In this document: positions 1 through 10,391 of the stretch, one piece after another
Numbering within the stretch: the first letter of the stretch is position 1
Layout of the letters: the number at the start of each line of letters is the position of its first letter
Assembly: GCF_900187565.1 (NCBI RefSeq)
Contig: NZ_FYED01000001.1
Location: 62,001 to 126,000 of the forward strand
DNA length: 64,000 nucleotides
Reading direction: 5' to 3'
DNA from: Pseudomonas sp. Irchel 3A7
GTDB lineage: Bacteria > Pseudomonadota > Gammaproteobacteria > Pseudomonadales > Pseudomonadaceae
Notes under the pieces: generated by a model
Told to the model about the DNA's origin: nothing
The model's input: only the letters and a program-made list of their open reading frames with translations
The model's database searches: none
Made by a program: the position numbers and the translations under genes

Positions 1-1
1 G

Positions 2-715
2 GGTGGGGCCGCCTGGCTGCCGAAAAGCGGACCCTGGCTGATCTACGTGAAAAACGCCATTGGGGTGTTGTTGCTGGGATTGGCGATCGGCTTGCTCAGT
101 CGGGTATTACCGGGCCAAATCACCTTGCTGCTGATCGGTTTGCTCGCCGGGGGCGTCGGTTTGTTCATGGGCGCGCTGGAATTCGTCTACAAACCGCCGC
201 GAAAGCGCCTGGGCCAACTGCTCGGCATGTTCCTGCTGTTTTATGCACTGGCCTGCTGGTATGGCGGGTTCAGCGGCCAGAGCGATCCGCTCAACCCGAT
301 CGGCCCGTCGCGCACGGTTGTCGCTACCGGGCAAGCGCCCAACACCAACGCCTGGCAAACCATCAGCACGCCGGCGGACCTCGACCGCGTACTTGCCCAA
401 GCCCGTTCGTCCGGTACTCCGCTGCTGCTCGACTGGTATGCGGACTGGTGCATCAGCTGCAAAGTCATCGAACACGAAGTACTCAACGACGCCACCGTCG
501 TCGAACGTCTCAAGGGCTATCGACTGATTCGCTTCGATATCACCGCGAGCAACGCCGAACAACGGGCGCTGCTCGACCGCTACAAGCTCTTCGGCCCCCC
601 GGCACTGATGTTTTTCGGCAGAGACGGGGCCGAACGCGCCGACGTGCGGGTGATCGGCGAGATCAGTGCTGCGGACTTCGCCGAACGTGTCGCCAGGGCG
701 AATGACCGGATTTAA
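2..715 (+). CDS. dsbD: Thiol:disulfide interchange protein DsbD, C-terminal part (5' end outside window)
   Basis: Open from the window edge, so only the last ~237 residues are visible. Three hydrophobic segments come first (VLLLGLAIGLLSRVL, LLLIGLLAGGVGLFMG, LLGMFLLFYALACWYG), followed by a periplasmic thioredoxin-like domain with the redox motif W-C-I-S-C encoded at 446-460. DsbD carries electrons from cytoplasmic thioredoxin across the inner membrane to periplasmic DsbC/DsbG and cytochrome c maturation factors. The match of membrane helices plus C-terminal thioredoxin domain is the usual DsbD order. The true start lies upstream; the GTG at 47 is internal. The link to the downstream aroQ is position only, with a 132-base gap. 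Confidence 0.9.
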   Translation, partial: GGAAWLPKSGPWLIYVKNAIGVLLLGLAIGLLSRVLPGQITLLLIGLLAGGVGLFMGALEFVYKPPRKRLGQLLGMFLLFYALACWYGGFSGQSDPLNPIGPSRTVVATGQAPNTNAWQTISTPADLDRVLAQARSSGTPLLLDWYADWCISCKVIEHEVLNDATVVERLKGYRLIRFDITASNAEQRALLDRYKLFGPPALMFFGRDGAERADVRVIGEISAADFAERVARANDRI

Positions 716-847
716 TCAAGCAGTCATATATTTCGCGCAAACATCGGACATCGTGCTGGCTTTTGCAGAGAACTGGACAGTCACAAAGGCTTTGCGGCAT
801 AGTCGCCGGGTTCTGACATTTGCACTTGGATAACAAAGGAACAGCCG

Positions 848-1300
848 ATGGCGACGCTACTGGTTCTGCATGGACCCAACCTGAACATGCTTGGCACCCG
901 TGAGCCGGGCACCTACGGCGCCACGACACTGGCGCAGATCAACCAGGACCTGGAACGCCGCGCCCGTGAAGCCGGCCACCATTTGCTGCACCTGCAAAGC
1001 AACGCCGAGTACGAATTGATCGACCGCATCCACGCCGCCCGCAGCGAAGGTGTGGACTTCATTCTGATCAACCCAGCAGCTTTTACACATACAAGTGTCG
1101 CATTACGTGACGCGCTGCTGGCGGTGAGCATCCCATTCATCGAAGTGCATTTGTCTAACGTGCACAAACGCGAACCTTTCCGCCATCACTCTTACTTCTC
1201 CGACGTAGCGGTGGGAGTGATCTGCGGCCTTGGCGCCAGCGGTTATCGACTGGCCCTGGAGGCCGCCCTAGAGCAGCTTGAAAGACCGGCAACAGCTTGA
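848..1300 (+). CDS. aroQ: Type II 3-dehydroquinate dehydratase
   Basis: 150 residues, the normal size for the type II enzyme, which dehydrates 3-dehydroquinate to 3-dehydroshikimate in the shikimate pathway. The N-terminal [14 protein letters not shown] segment, the conserved Tyr just after it (GTYG), the EVHLSN block and the REPFRHHS block are all present, as expected for the dodecameric type II family. An AAAGGAAC ribosome-binding sequence lies just before the ATG. It is followed after 48 bases by accB and then accC on the same strand, the aroQ-accB-accC order known from Pseudomonas, so co-transcription is likely. Confidence 0.96.
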   Translation: MATLLVLHGPNLNMLGTREPGTYGATTLAQINQDLERRAREAGHHLLHLQSNAEYELIDRIHAARSEGVDFILINPAAFTHTSVALRDALLAVSIPFIEVHLSNVHKREPFRHHSYFSDVAVGVICGLGASGYRLALEAALEQLERPATA

Positions 1301-1348
1301 ACAACAAGCGTTAAACGCCCCTGACCGACCCTTGGGAGTTGATGATTC

Positions 1349-1813
1349 ATGGATATCCGTAAAGTTAAGAAACTGATCGAATTGCTGGAAGAGTCCGGCA
1401 TCGACGAGCTCGAGATCAAGGAAGGCGAAGAGTCTGTACGCATCAGCCGTCATAGCAAGACACCGGCTCAGCAGTACTACGCACCGGCTCCAATGCCTGC
1501 TCCGGCTGCCGCGCCTGTCGCTGCCGCCGCTCCGGCTGCCGCTGCAGCCCCCGCTGCTCCGGCCGCACCCGCACTGAACGGCGCCGTTGCCCGTTCGCCG
1601 ATGGTCGGTACGTTCTATCGCAAGTCTTCGCCAACCTCGCCGTCCTTCGTTGAAGTCGGCCAGACCGTGAAGAAAGGCGACACCCTGTGCATCGTTGAAG
1701 CCATGAAGATGATGAACCACATCGAAGCTGAATCCAGCGGTGTGATCGAATCCATCCTCGTCGAAGACGGCCAGCCGGTTGAGTACGACCAACCGCTGTT
1801 CACCATCGTTTGA
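1349..1813 (+). CDS. accB: Biotin carboxyl carrier protein of acetyl-CoA carboxylase
   Basis: 154 residues. The N-terminal helix region ([17 protein letters not shown]) is followed by a long Ala/Pro-rich flexible linker at about residues 45-75 and a C-terminal biotinyl domain. The biotin-accepting lysine is K120 in the motif EAMKMMN. The carrier shuttles carboxybiotin from AccC to the carboxyltransferase for malonyl-CoA synthesis. It ends 17 bases before the accC start, so the two are translated from one message. Nothing unusual. Confidence 0.97.
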   Translation: MDIRKVKKLIELLEESGIDELEIKEGEESVRISRHSKTPAQQYYAPAPMPAPAAAPVAAAAPAAAAAPAAPAAPALNGAVARSPMVGTFYRKSSPTSPSFVEVGQTVKKGDTLCIVEAMKMMNHIEAESSGVIESILVEDGQPVEYDQPLFTIV

Positions 1814-1830
1814 ACCGCGGAGAGCCTTTG

Positions 1831-3189
1831 ATGACTGCGAAGTTGGAAAAAGTTCTGATCGCCAACCGCGGTGAGATCGCACTGCGGATTCTGCGCGCCT
1901 GCAAAGAGATGGGCATCAAGACCGTCGCCGTTTATTCCAAGGCTGACAAGGAACTGATGCACCTGGGCCTGGCAGACGAATCCGTCTGCATCGGTCCGGC
2001 ATCGGCCGCCCACTCCTACCTGCACATCCCGGCAATCATCGCCGCGGCCGAAGTGACCGGCGCCACCGCCATTCACCCAGGCTACGGCTTCCTCGCGGAA
2101 AACGCCGACTTCGCCGAACAGGTCGAGAACTCCGGCTTCGCCTTCATCGGCCCGAAAGCTGAAACCATCCGCCTGATGGGCGACAAGGTTTCGGCCAAGC
2201 ACGCCATGATCGCCGCTGGCGTACCGACCGTTCCAGGTTCCGACGGCCCGCTGCCGGAAGACGAAGAAACCGCTCTGCGCATTGGTCGTGAAGTCGGTTA
2301 CCCGGTGATCATCAAGGCCGCTGGCGGCGGCGGTGGTCGCGGCATGCGCGTCGTGCTCAAGGAAGAAGACCTGATTTCCTCGGCGAAACTGACCCGCTCC
2401 GAAGCGGGCGCGGCGTTCGGCAACCCGATGGTCTATCTGGAAAAATTCCTGACCAACCCGCGTCACGTGGAAGTCCAGGTACTTTCCGACGGCCAGGGTA
2501 ACGCCGTGCATCTGGGCGACCGCGACTGCTCGCTGCAGCGTCGTCACCAGAAAGTTCTCGAAGAAGCGCCGGCACCGGGCATCGATGAGAACGCACGTGA
2601 GGAAGTCCTCGCCCGCTGCGTCAAGGCGTGCATCGACATCGGTTACCGTGGTGCAGGCACTTTCGAGTTCCTGTACGAGAACGGCCGCTTCTACTTCATC
2701 GAGATGAACACTCGTGTCCAGGTAGAGCACCCGGTATCGGAAATGGTCACCGGCATCGACATCGTCAAGGAGATGCTCAGCATCGCCGCCGGCAACAAGC
2801 TGTCGTTCACCCAGGATGACGTGGTCATCCGCGGTCACGCGCTGGAATGCCGGATCAACGCCGAAGACCCGAAAACCTTCATGCCGAGCCCGGGCACGGT
2901 CAAGCATTTCCACGCTCCAGGCGGCAACGGCGTTCGCGTCGACTCGCACCTGTACAGTGGCTATGCCGTTCCGCCGAACTACGATTCGTTGATCGGCAAG
3001 CTGATCACCTACGGCGCAACCCGTGACGAAGCCATGGCGCGCATGCGCAATGCGCTGGACGAAATCGTGGTCGACGGGATCAAGACCAACATCCCGCTGC
3101 ACCGCGACCTGACCCGCGACGAAGGCTTCTGCAAAGGGGGCGTGAACATTCACTACCTCGAGCACAAGCTGGCTGGCGAGAAGCACTAA
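1831..3189 (+). CDS. accC: Biotin carboxylase subunit of acetyl-CoA carboxylase
   Basis: 452 residues from the ATG at 1831, which begins [19 protein letters not shown]; an in-frame upstream TTG at 1810 overlaps accB and was not chosen. It shows the N-terminal ANRGEIA motif, the ATP-grasp glycine-rich loop ([11 protein letters not shown]), the [14 protein letters not shown] active-site block and the C-terminal domain. It carboxylates the biotin of AccB using ATP and bicarbonate, the first step of fatty-acid synthesis. It is the last gene of the aroQ-accBC unit and is followed by a clear hairpin terminator. Confidence 0.97.
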   Translation: MTAKLEKVLIANRGEIALRILRACKEMGIKTVAVYSKADKELMHLGLADESVCIGPASAAHSYLHIPAIIAAAEVTGATAIHPGYGFLAENADFAEQVENSGFAFIGPKAETIRLMGDKVSAKHAMIAAGVPTVPGSDGPLPEDEETALRIGREVGYPVIIKAAGGGGGRGMRVVLKEEDLISSAKLTRSEAGAAFGNPMVYLEKFLTNPRHVEVQVLSDGQGNAVHLGDRDCSLQRRHQKVLEEAPAPGIDENAREEVLARCVKACIDIGYRGAGTFEFLYENGRFYFIEMNTRVQVEHPVSEMVTGIDIVKEMLSIAAGNKLSFTQDDVVIRGHALECRINAEDPKTFMPSPGTVKHFHAPGGNGVRVDSHLYSGYAVPPNYDSLIGKLITYGATRDEAMARMRNALDEIVVDGIKTNIPLHRDLTRDEGFCKGGVNIHYLEHKLAGEKH

Positions 3190-3203
3190 GCTTCAACCGG
3201 CAC

Positions 3204-3235
3204 ACGACAAAGCCGCCTTCGGGCGGCTTTGTTGT
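3204..3235 (+). terminator. Rho-independent-like terminator after accC
   Basis: A 14-pair stem (one G-U) with a TTCG tetraloop: the arms 3204-3217 and 3222-3235 pair, with GCCGCC against GGCGGC at the loop end. It starts 14 bases after the accC stop. The 3' arm is T-rich (CTTTGTTGT) but there is no long T run. Confidence 0.75.
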
Positions 3236-3259
3236 ATCTGGACATTTCACACGCCCCCT

Positions 3260-3352
3260 CCTGTGGGAGCGAGCCTGCTCGCGAAGACGGTGTGTCAGTC
3301 ACATCAATGCCAGATATGCCAAAGTTTTCGCGAGCCGGCTCGCTCCCACAGG
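3260..3352. repeat. REPIN-type inverted REP pair (GTGGGAGCGAGCCTGCTCGCGAA family)
   Basis: Two facing copies of a ~25-base REP; the left arm begins CTGTGGGAGCGAGCCTGCTC and the right arm is its inverse with one change (GCCGGC for GCCTGC). The 45-base core between them is unrelated to other copies. Such pairs are mobilised by RAYT transposases encoded elsewhere. This copy sits between the accC terminator and prmA. Confidence 0.85.
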
Positions 3353-3458
3353 GTACAGGCAGGTCAAGCCACTCCCACAAAACCTCCGCGCTCGCGTAAA
3401 CTTGCGCGCTTCTCGCAGCCCGCTAGGCTGCAATCAATATTTTTCAAAGGTGCCCGCC

Positions 3459-4337
3459 ATGCCTTGGCTGCAAGTCCGTCTCGCCATCAGCCCAGAACAA
3501 GCCGAAACCTACGAAGACGCTTTCCTTGAAGTGGGCGCCGTGTCGGTGACCTTCATGGACGCCGAAGATCAGCCGATCTTCGAGCCGGAGCTCAACACCA
3601 CGCCGCTGTGGTCGCACACGCACCTGCTGGCCCTGTTCGAAGGCGGCACCGAGCCAGGCCCGGTACTGGCCCACCTTGAGCTGCTGACCGGCAGCCCGCT
3701 GCCCGAACATCACAGCGAAGTGATCGAAGACCAGGACTGGGAACGCAGCTGGATGGACAATTTCCAGCCGATGCGTTTCGGTCAGCGCCTGTGGATCGTC
3801 CCAAGCTGGCACGCCGCCCCCGAGCCTGACGCCGTGAACCTGCTGCTCGATCCGGGCCTGGCGTTCGGCACCGGCACTCACCCGACCACCGCATTGTGCC
3901 TGGAATGGCTCGACGGTCAGGACCTGAAAGACTGCAACGTACTGGACTTCGGCTGCGGCTCAGGGATCCTGGCAATTGCGGCCCTGCTGCTGGGCGCCAA
4001 GGAAGCCGTGGGCACCGACATCGATGTGCAGGCGCTGGAAGCCTCTCGCGACAACGCCGGGCGCAACAATGTTGCCGAAGAACGCTTCCCGCTGTATCTG
4101 CCGCAAGATCTGCCTCAGGTTCAGGCTGACGTGCTGGTGGCCAACATTCTCGCTGGCCCGCTGGTATCCCTGGCGCCGCAACTGTCCGGCCTGGTCAAGT
4201 CCGGCGGTCGTCTGGCGCTGTCGGGCATCCTCGCCGAGCAAGGAGAAGAGGTCGCCGCTGCCTATGCCAAGGACTTCGATCTGGACCCGATCGCCAATCG
4301 CGATGGCTGGGTGCGCATTACAGGCCGTCGGCGCTAG
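3459..4337 (+). CDS. prmA: Ribosomal protein L11 methyltransferase
   Basis: 292 residues from the ATG at 3459 ([16 protein letters not shown]); upstream in-frame codons belong to the leader. The N-terminal substrate-recognition domain is followed by a class I SAM-dependent methyltransferase fold. Motif I is [14 protein letters not shown] at about residues 160-175, and [12 protein letters not shown], which lines the active site, lies upstream of it. PrmA trimethylates lysines and the N-terminus of ribosomal protein L11. Gene length and motifs are standard. The next gene starts 30 bases downstream. Confidence 0.96.
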   Translation: MPWLQVRLAISPEQAETYEDAFLEVGAVSVTFMDAEDQPIFEPELNTTPLWSHTHLLALFEGGTEPGPVLAHLELLTGSPLPEHHSEVIEDQDWERSWMDNFQPMRFGQRLWIVPSWHAAPEPDAVNLLLDPGLAFGTGTHPTTALCLEWLDGQDLKDCNVLDFGCGSGILAIAALLLGAKEAVGTDIDVQALEASRDNAGRNNVAEERFPLYLPQDLPQVQADVLVANILAGPLVSLAPQLSGLVKSGGRLALSGILAEQGEEVAAAYAKDFDLDPIANRDGWVRITGRRR

Positions 4338-4367
4338 AATGAACGCCTGCATACACCGGATCGCCGC

Positions 4368-5639
4368 ATGACCGACAGCTTCGTCACCCAGTGCCCGCAT
4401 TGTCAAACCAGCTTCCGCGTCAGCCATGCCCAGTTGAGCGTGGCACGTGGCGTCGTTCGCTGTGGCTCGTGTTTGCAGGTGTTCAACGCTGCCAAGCAAT
4501 TGCTTGAGCAAGCTGGCAAGGAGCCTGTCGCTCCGGTCGCGCCAACCATCGCCGAAACGCCGGTACCCGCTGCGCCTCGAGCCATCAGCCAAAAGCAATG
4601 GACCGCCGCCGAGCTGGACCTGGACAGCCTCGATCTTGACGAAGAACTCGCCCGACTCGAACAGCGAGAAATCCAGCCGACCACCGAGTTCGGCCGACAT
4701 CGCGAAGACACGCTCAGTGCGCGCCGCGACAGCGCCGAAAACGACGAAGAACCCTGGACGCCCGACAGCCTGTTCAGCGAGCCGGCCGCCGACCGCGTGC
4801 AAGCGGTCAACGAGCTTGATGAACTCGATTCGCTCGACGATCTCGAAGCTCCAGACACAGCACAACCACTGAAAGAAACAGGCATACTCGCGCGCACCGA
4901 ACCATCGCTCTCGCTGGAACCGGTGGACCTGGACGACGAAACGCAGCCGCCACAGCTGCGCCTGCATGACCCGCTGGACGCGCCTCTTCATCACGAACGC
5001 CTGTCGGCGACGGCAACCGCTGAAATTGACGACGACCTGCCCTCGATCGAGCCGCCGCGCAAACGCCGCGAACGCAACGAACCGGGCGTTCGCGCCGATG
5101 TATTGCAGGACCTGACCGATGATCCGCTGCAGCTGGACTGGCAAAAGCGTCGCTCACCATGGGGTCGTCGGTTCTTCTGGCTGCTGTTGATCCTGCTCGG
5201 CGCCGGCGGGCTGGTCGGCCAGTACGTTGCGTATCACTTCGACGAACTGGCCCGCCAGGACCAGTACCGCCCGTGGTTCCAGCAACTGTGCCCGCAAATC
5301 GGTTGTACCGTGCCATCCAAGGTCGACATCGCGAAAATCAAAAGCAGCAACCTGGTGGTGCGCAGCCATCCGGAATTCGCCGGCGCCCTGGTAGTCGATG
5401 CGATCATCTACAACCGCGCGCCCTTCTCCCAGCCGTTCCCGTTGCTGGAATTGCGCTTTGCCGATCTCAACGGCCATCTGATCGCCAGTCGTCGCTTCAA
5501 ACCTGGCGAGTACCTCAACGGCGACCTCGAAGGCATGGTGGAAATGCCTCCGCAAACGCCGATCCATATCGCCCTGGACATTCTCGATCCAGGCGCCAAG
5601 GCGGTGAATTACAGCCTGAGCTTCCACTCGCCCGAGTGA
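4368..5639 (+). CDS. Zinc-ribbon and DUF3426 domain membrane protein
   Basis: 423 residues. The N-terminus carries two CxxC knuckles (CPHC at residues 9-12 and CGSC about 20 residues later), the MJ0042-type zinc ribbon. A long, acidic, low-complexity region rich in Asp/Glu/Pro follows (about 50-245). One transmembrane helix (FFWLLLILLGAGGLVGQYV) precedes a C-terminal DUF3426 domain of about 140 residues that would be periplasmic. The gene is a conserved neighbour of prmA in pseudomonads. Its function is not known. The acidic linker could bind a partner, but that is inference. Confidence 0.85.
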   Translation: MTDSFVTQCPHCQTSFRVSHAQLSVARGVVRCGSCLQVFNAAKQLLEQAGKEPVAPVAPTIAETPVPAAPRAISQKQWTAAELDLDSLDLDEELARLEQREIQPTTEFGRHREDTLSARRDSAENDEEPWTPDSLFSEPAADRVQAVNELDELDSLDDLEAPDTAQPLKETGILARTEPSLSLEPVDLDDETQPPQLRLHDPLDAPLHHERLSATATAEIDDDLPSIEPPRKRRERNEPGVRADVLQDLTDDPLQLDWQKRRSPWGRRFFWLLLILLGAGGLVGQYVAYHFDELARQDQYRPWFQQLCPQIGCTVPSKVDIAKIKSSNLVVRSHPEFAGALVVDAIIYNRAPFSQPFPLLELRFADLNGHLIASRRFKPGEYLNGDLEGMVEMPPQTPIHIALDILDPGAKAVNYSLSFHSPE

Positions 5640-5744
5640 AACGATTCACTGATCCGCAATTGACGACGGCTTTCTGACTTTGGCCGCCCGGACCAAACCG
5701 CTGGCGATAACAGAATAACTGTTCAGATTTTGTTCAATTCAGCC

Positions 5745-5773
5745 TTTATCCAGTCATCGAGAGCGGGTATCAT
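5745..5773 (+). promoter_or_regulatory. Possible sigma-70 promoter for dusB-fis
   Basis: TTTATC at 5745-5750 and TATCAT at 5768-5773 are separated by 17 bases, 51 bases before the dusB start, inside a 185-base gap. The -10 matches five of six consensus bases; the -35 is weak. Start-site mapping would be needed to confirm it. Confidence 0.3.
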
Positions 5774-5824
5774 GCCAACCCTTTTTCGAACTCTCATGAT
5801 CCGGCCCCACAACAGGGAAGCCCT

Positions 5825-6835
5825 ATGTCGGCGGTACGCATCGGTCCATACACATTACACAACGGCTTGATTCTCGCCCCCATGGCGGGTGTCACCGACC
5901 AACCCTTTCGTCAGCTGTGCAAACGATTGGGCGCGGGACTAGTAGTCTCGGAAATGGTCACCAGCGACATGAGTTTGTGGAACACCCGCAAGTCGCGGAT
6001 GCGCATGATCCACGAAGGCGATCCCGAGCCACGCTCGGTACAGATCGCCGGTGGCGACGCGCAGATGCTGGCGGACGCGGCCCGGGCCAACGTCGAACTG
6101 GGCGCACAGATTATCGATATCAACATGGGCTGTCCGGCGAAGAAGGTCTGCAACAAGGCAGCCGGTTCCGCACTGTTGAAGGATGAAGCACTGGTAACCG
6201 AGATCCTGCAGGCTGTCGTGGCTGCGGTCGATGTGCCGGTTACCCTGAAGATCCGTACCGGCTGGGACCGGGACAACAAGAATGGACTGACGGTGGCAAA
6301 GATCGCCGAGCAGGCTGGCATTACGGCGTTGGCGGTCCATGGCCGCACCCGTGCCGACCTGTACACCGGTGAGGCCGAGTACGACACCATCGCCGCGATC
6401 AAGCAGGCGGTGTCGATGCCGGTCTTCGCCAACGGTGATATCGATTCGCCGGAGAAGGCCCGATACGTGCTCGACGCGACCGGTGCCGATGGACTGTTGG
6501 TTGGACGGGCTGCCCAGGGGCGGCCATGGATTTTTCGCGAGATCGACCATTTCCTGCGTACCGGCGAGAAGCTCCCGGCGCTGGAGCTGATCGAGGTGGA
6601 ACGCATTCTGCTGGAGCATCTGGCTGCGCTGCACACCTTCTATGGGGACGTGATGGGCGTACGCATTGCTCGAAAGCATGTGGGCTGGTATCTCGCAACC
6701 TTGCCGGGCGCCAGGGAGTTTCGCGCCCACTTCAATCGTTTGGAAGATACGGAAGCACAATGCGCCAACGTTCAGGGCTTCTTCGCCGAACGTTACGAGA
6801 GCCTGACAGGGGACGGAGAGTGGGTGGCCGCATGA
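5825..6835 (+). CDS. dusB: tRNA-dihydrouridine synthase B
   Basis: 336 residues with the Dus TIM-barrel start ([16 protein letters not shown]), the catalytic-cysteine block [19 protein letters not shown], and the FMN-contacting TLKIRTGWD and VHGRTR motifs. It reduces specific uridines in tRNA to dihydrouridine using FMN and NADPH. Its stop overlaps the start of fis (ATGA at 6832-6835), the same dusB-fis operon found in E. coli and P. aeruginosa, where dusB is the leader gene of growth-phase-controlled fis. Confidence 0.95.
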   Translation: MSAVRIGPYTLHNGLILAPMAGVTDQPFRQLCKRLGAGLVVSEMVTSDMSLWNTRKSRMRMIHEGDPEPRSVQIAGGDAQMLADAARANVELGAQIIDINMGCPAKKVCNKAAGSALLKDEALVTEILQAVVAAVDVPVTLKIRTGWDRDNKNGLTVAKIAEQAGITALAVHGRTRADLYTGEAEYDTIAAIKQAVSMPVFANGDIDSPEKARYVLDATGADGLLVGRAAQGRPWIFREIDHFLRTGEKLPALELIEVERILLEHLAALHTFYGDVMGVRIARKHVGWYLATLPGAREFRAHFNRLEDTEAQCANVQGFFAERYESLTGDGEWVAA

Positions 6836-7152
6836 CGATGATGACCGAGACTTTAGTGAGTGGAACTACACCCGTGAGCGACAACGTGAATTTGAAACAG
6901 CACCTCAATACCCCAAGCGAAGAAGGCCAGACCCTTCGCGGGAGTGTCGAGAAAGCGCTGCACAATTATTTCGCCCACCTTGAAGGCGCTGCCGTCACGG
7001 ATGTGTACAACCTGGTGCTCTCCGAAGTCGAGGCCCCCCTGCTCGAGTGCGTAATGAACTACGTCAAGGGCAACCAGACCAAGGCCAGCGAGATGCTCGG
7101 ACTGAACCGGGGCACGCTGCGCAAGAAACTCAAGCAGTACGATTTGCTGTAA
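6832..7152 (+). CDS. fis: DNA-binding protein Fis
   Basis: 106 residues. The C-terminal helix-turn-helix is clear ([20 protein letters not shown]), as is the dimerisation helix region [17 protein letters not shown]. Fis is a nucleoid protein that bends DNA, stimulates rRNA promoters and aids site-specific recombination. The ATG at 6832 overlaps the dusB stop; a second ATG at 6838 is also possible. A hairpin terminator follows within 20 bases, so this is the end of the operon. Confidence 0.95.
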   Translation: MTMMTETLVSGTTPVSDNVNLKQHLNTPSEEGQTLRGSVEKALHNYFAHLEGAAVTDVYNLVLSEVEAPLLECVMNYVKGNQTKASEMLGLNRGTLRKKLKQYDLL

Positions 7153-7169
7153 GCATTCAATCAAACCAG

Positions 7170-7202
7170 AAAGGCGCCCGCGTAAAAACGGTCGCCTTTT
7201 TT
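7170..7202 (+). terminator. Rho-independent terminator after fis
   Basis: Stem AAAGGCG (7170-7176) with CGCCTTT (7193-7199), continuing into a six-T run at 7197-7202. It lies 17 bases after the fis stop and 31 bases before the purH start, so purH has little room for its own promoter downstream of it. Confidence 0.75.
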
Positions 7203-7233
7203 GCTGACTCCTTTGCTTTTGATGGAAATTGAG

Positions 7234-8841
<1,608 letters not shown>

Positions 8842-8854
8842 TACACCGATCATC

Positions 8855-8943
8855 TGTGGGAGCGAGCCTGCTCGCGAAGACGGCGGCACATTTAATATTG
8901 ATGTGACTGATATACCGCTTTCGCGAGCAGGCTCGCTCCCACA
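8855..8943. repeat. REPIN-type inverted REP pair
   Basis: Perfect facing arms TGTGGGAGCGAGCCTGCTCG / CGAGCAGGCTCGCTCCCACA around a 41-base core, lying between purH and purD in an otherwise likely operon. Same family as the copy at 3260. Confidence 0.85.
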
Positions 8944-8996
8944 TAAGAGCACCCCAGCGGTGCTATCAAGAATTAGCGTCATCCGAGGTTTTTGAA

Positions 8997-10292
8997 ATGA
9001 ATGTTTTGATCATTGGCAGCGGTGGCCGTGAACACGCCCTGGCCTGGAAAGTGGCTCAGGATCCGCGCGTGCAGAAGGTGTTCGTGGCGCCCGGCAATGC
9101 CGGCACTGCCATTGAAGCCAAGTGCGAGAACGTCGCCATCGACGTGCTGGCCCTCGAGCAGTTGGCGGACTTCGCCGAGAAAAACGTTTCCCTGACCATC
9201 GTCGGCCCGGAAGTACCGCTGGTCGCTGGCGTCGTTGACCTGTTCCGCTCCCGGGGTCTGGATTGCTTCGGCCCGACTGCTGGCGCTGCTCAACTGGAAG
9301 GCTCGAAAGCGTTCACCAAGGATTTCCTGGCTCGCCACAAGATCCCGACCGCCGACTACCAGAACTTCACCGAGATCGAGCCAGCCCTGGCTTACCTGCG
9401 TGAAAAAGGTGCGCCGATCGTGATCAAGGCCGATGGCCTGGCCGCCGGCAAAGGCGTGATCGTCGCCATGACCCTGGCCGAAGCCGAAGACGCGGTGCGT
9501 GACATGCTGGCGGGCAATGCCTTCGGTGACGCCGGTTCGCGTGTGGTGATCGAAGAGTTCCTGGACGGCGAAGAAGCCAGCTTCATCGTCATGGTCGATG
9601 GCAAGAACGTTCTGCCGATGGCCACCAGCCAGGACCACAAACGTGTCGGCGACGGCGATACCGGCCCGAACACGGGTGGCATGGGGGCCTACTCTCCTGC
9701 TCCGGTAGTGACCAGTGACGTGCACAAGCGTGTCATGGACCTGGTGATCTGGCCGACGGTTCGCGGCATGGCCGAGGAAGGAAACGTCTACACTGGTTTC
9801 CTGTATGCAGGCTTGATGATTGACAAGGCTGGTAACCCAAAAGTTATCGAATTCAACTGCCGTTTCGGCGACCCTGAGACTCAACCGGTCATGCTGCGCT
9901 TGCAGTCGAGCCTGGTGCTGCTGGTCGAAGCAGCCCTGGCACAGGCGCTGGACAAGGTCGAGGCGCAATGGGATCCACGTCCGAGCGTCGGCATCGTACT
10001 GGCCGCGGGCGGCTATCCTGGTGACTACGCCAAGGGTGCGGCCATCAAGGGCCTGGATGCGGCAGCGGCACAGGAAGGCAAAGTCTTCCACGCCGGTACT
10101 GCATTGAAAGACGGGCAAGTGGTGACGGCCGGTGGTCGGGTGCTTTGCGCCACTGCCATGGGCGCCAGCGTCGATGCTGCTCAACAGCAGGCATACAAGC
10201 TGGCAGCCAGTATTGATTGGGAAGGCTGTTTCTATCGCAAGGACATCGGCTACCGTGCCATTGCCCGCGAACGTGGCGAAAATCAGGAATAA
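8997..10292 (+). CDS. purD: Phosphoribosylamine-glycine ligase
   Basis: 431 residues. It opens with MNVLIIGSGGREHALAWK, the classic PurD start, and has the ATP-grasp elements IVIKADGLAAGKGV and EFNCRFGDPETQ. It joins phosphoribosylamine with glycine (ATP-dependent) to give GAR in purine synthesis. It is downstream of purH with one REP pair between them, and retS follows after 99 bases, as I recall for P. aeruginosa. Confidence 0.97.
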   Translation: MNVLIIGSGGREHALAWKVAQDPRVQKVFVAPGNAGTAIEAKCENVAIDVLALEQLADFAEKNVSLTIVGPEVPLVAGVVDLFRSRGLDCFGPTAGAAQLEGSKAFTKDFLARHKIPTADYQNFTEIEPALAYLREKGAPIVIKADGLAAGKGVIVAMTLAEAEDAVRDMLAGNAFGDAGSRVVIEEFLDGEEASFIVMVDGKNVLPMATSQDHKRVGDGDTGPNTGGMGAYSPAPVVTSDVHKRVMDLVIWPTVRGMAEEGNVYTGFLYAGLMIDKAGNPKVIEFNCRFGDPETQPVMLRLQSSLVLLVEAALAQALDKVEAQWDPRPSVGIVLAAGGYPGDYAKGAAIKGLDAAAAQEGKVFHAGTALKDGQVVTAGGRVLCATAMGASVDAAQQQAYKLAASIDWEGCFYRKDIGYRAIARERGENQE

Positions 10293-10306
10293 GCTACCCT
10301 TTCAGC

Positions 10307-10333
10307 CAGGCAAGGGCTTTAGGCTCTTGCCTG
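10307..10333 (+). terminator. Possible hairpin terminator after purD
   Basis: CAGGCAAGGGC (10307-10317) pairs with GCTCTTGCCTG (10323-10333) with one G-U pair and a five-base loop, 15 bases after the purD stop. There is no T run, so termination is uncertain. Confidence 0.4.
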
Positions 10334-10391
10334 ACTATTCCGACGCCGCGCATAGTTATACTCTGGCATCAACCTACGAAGGGATTTCGCC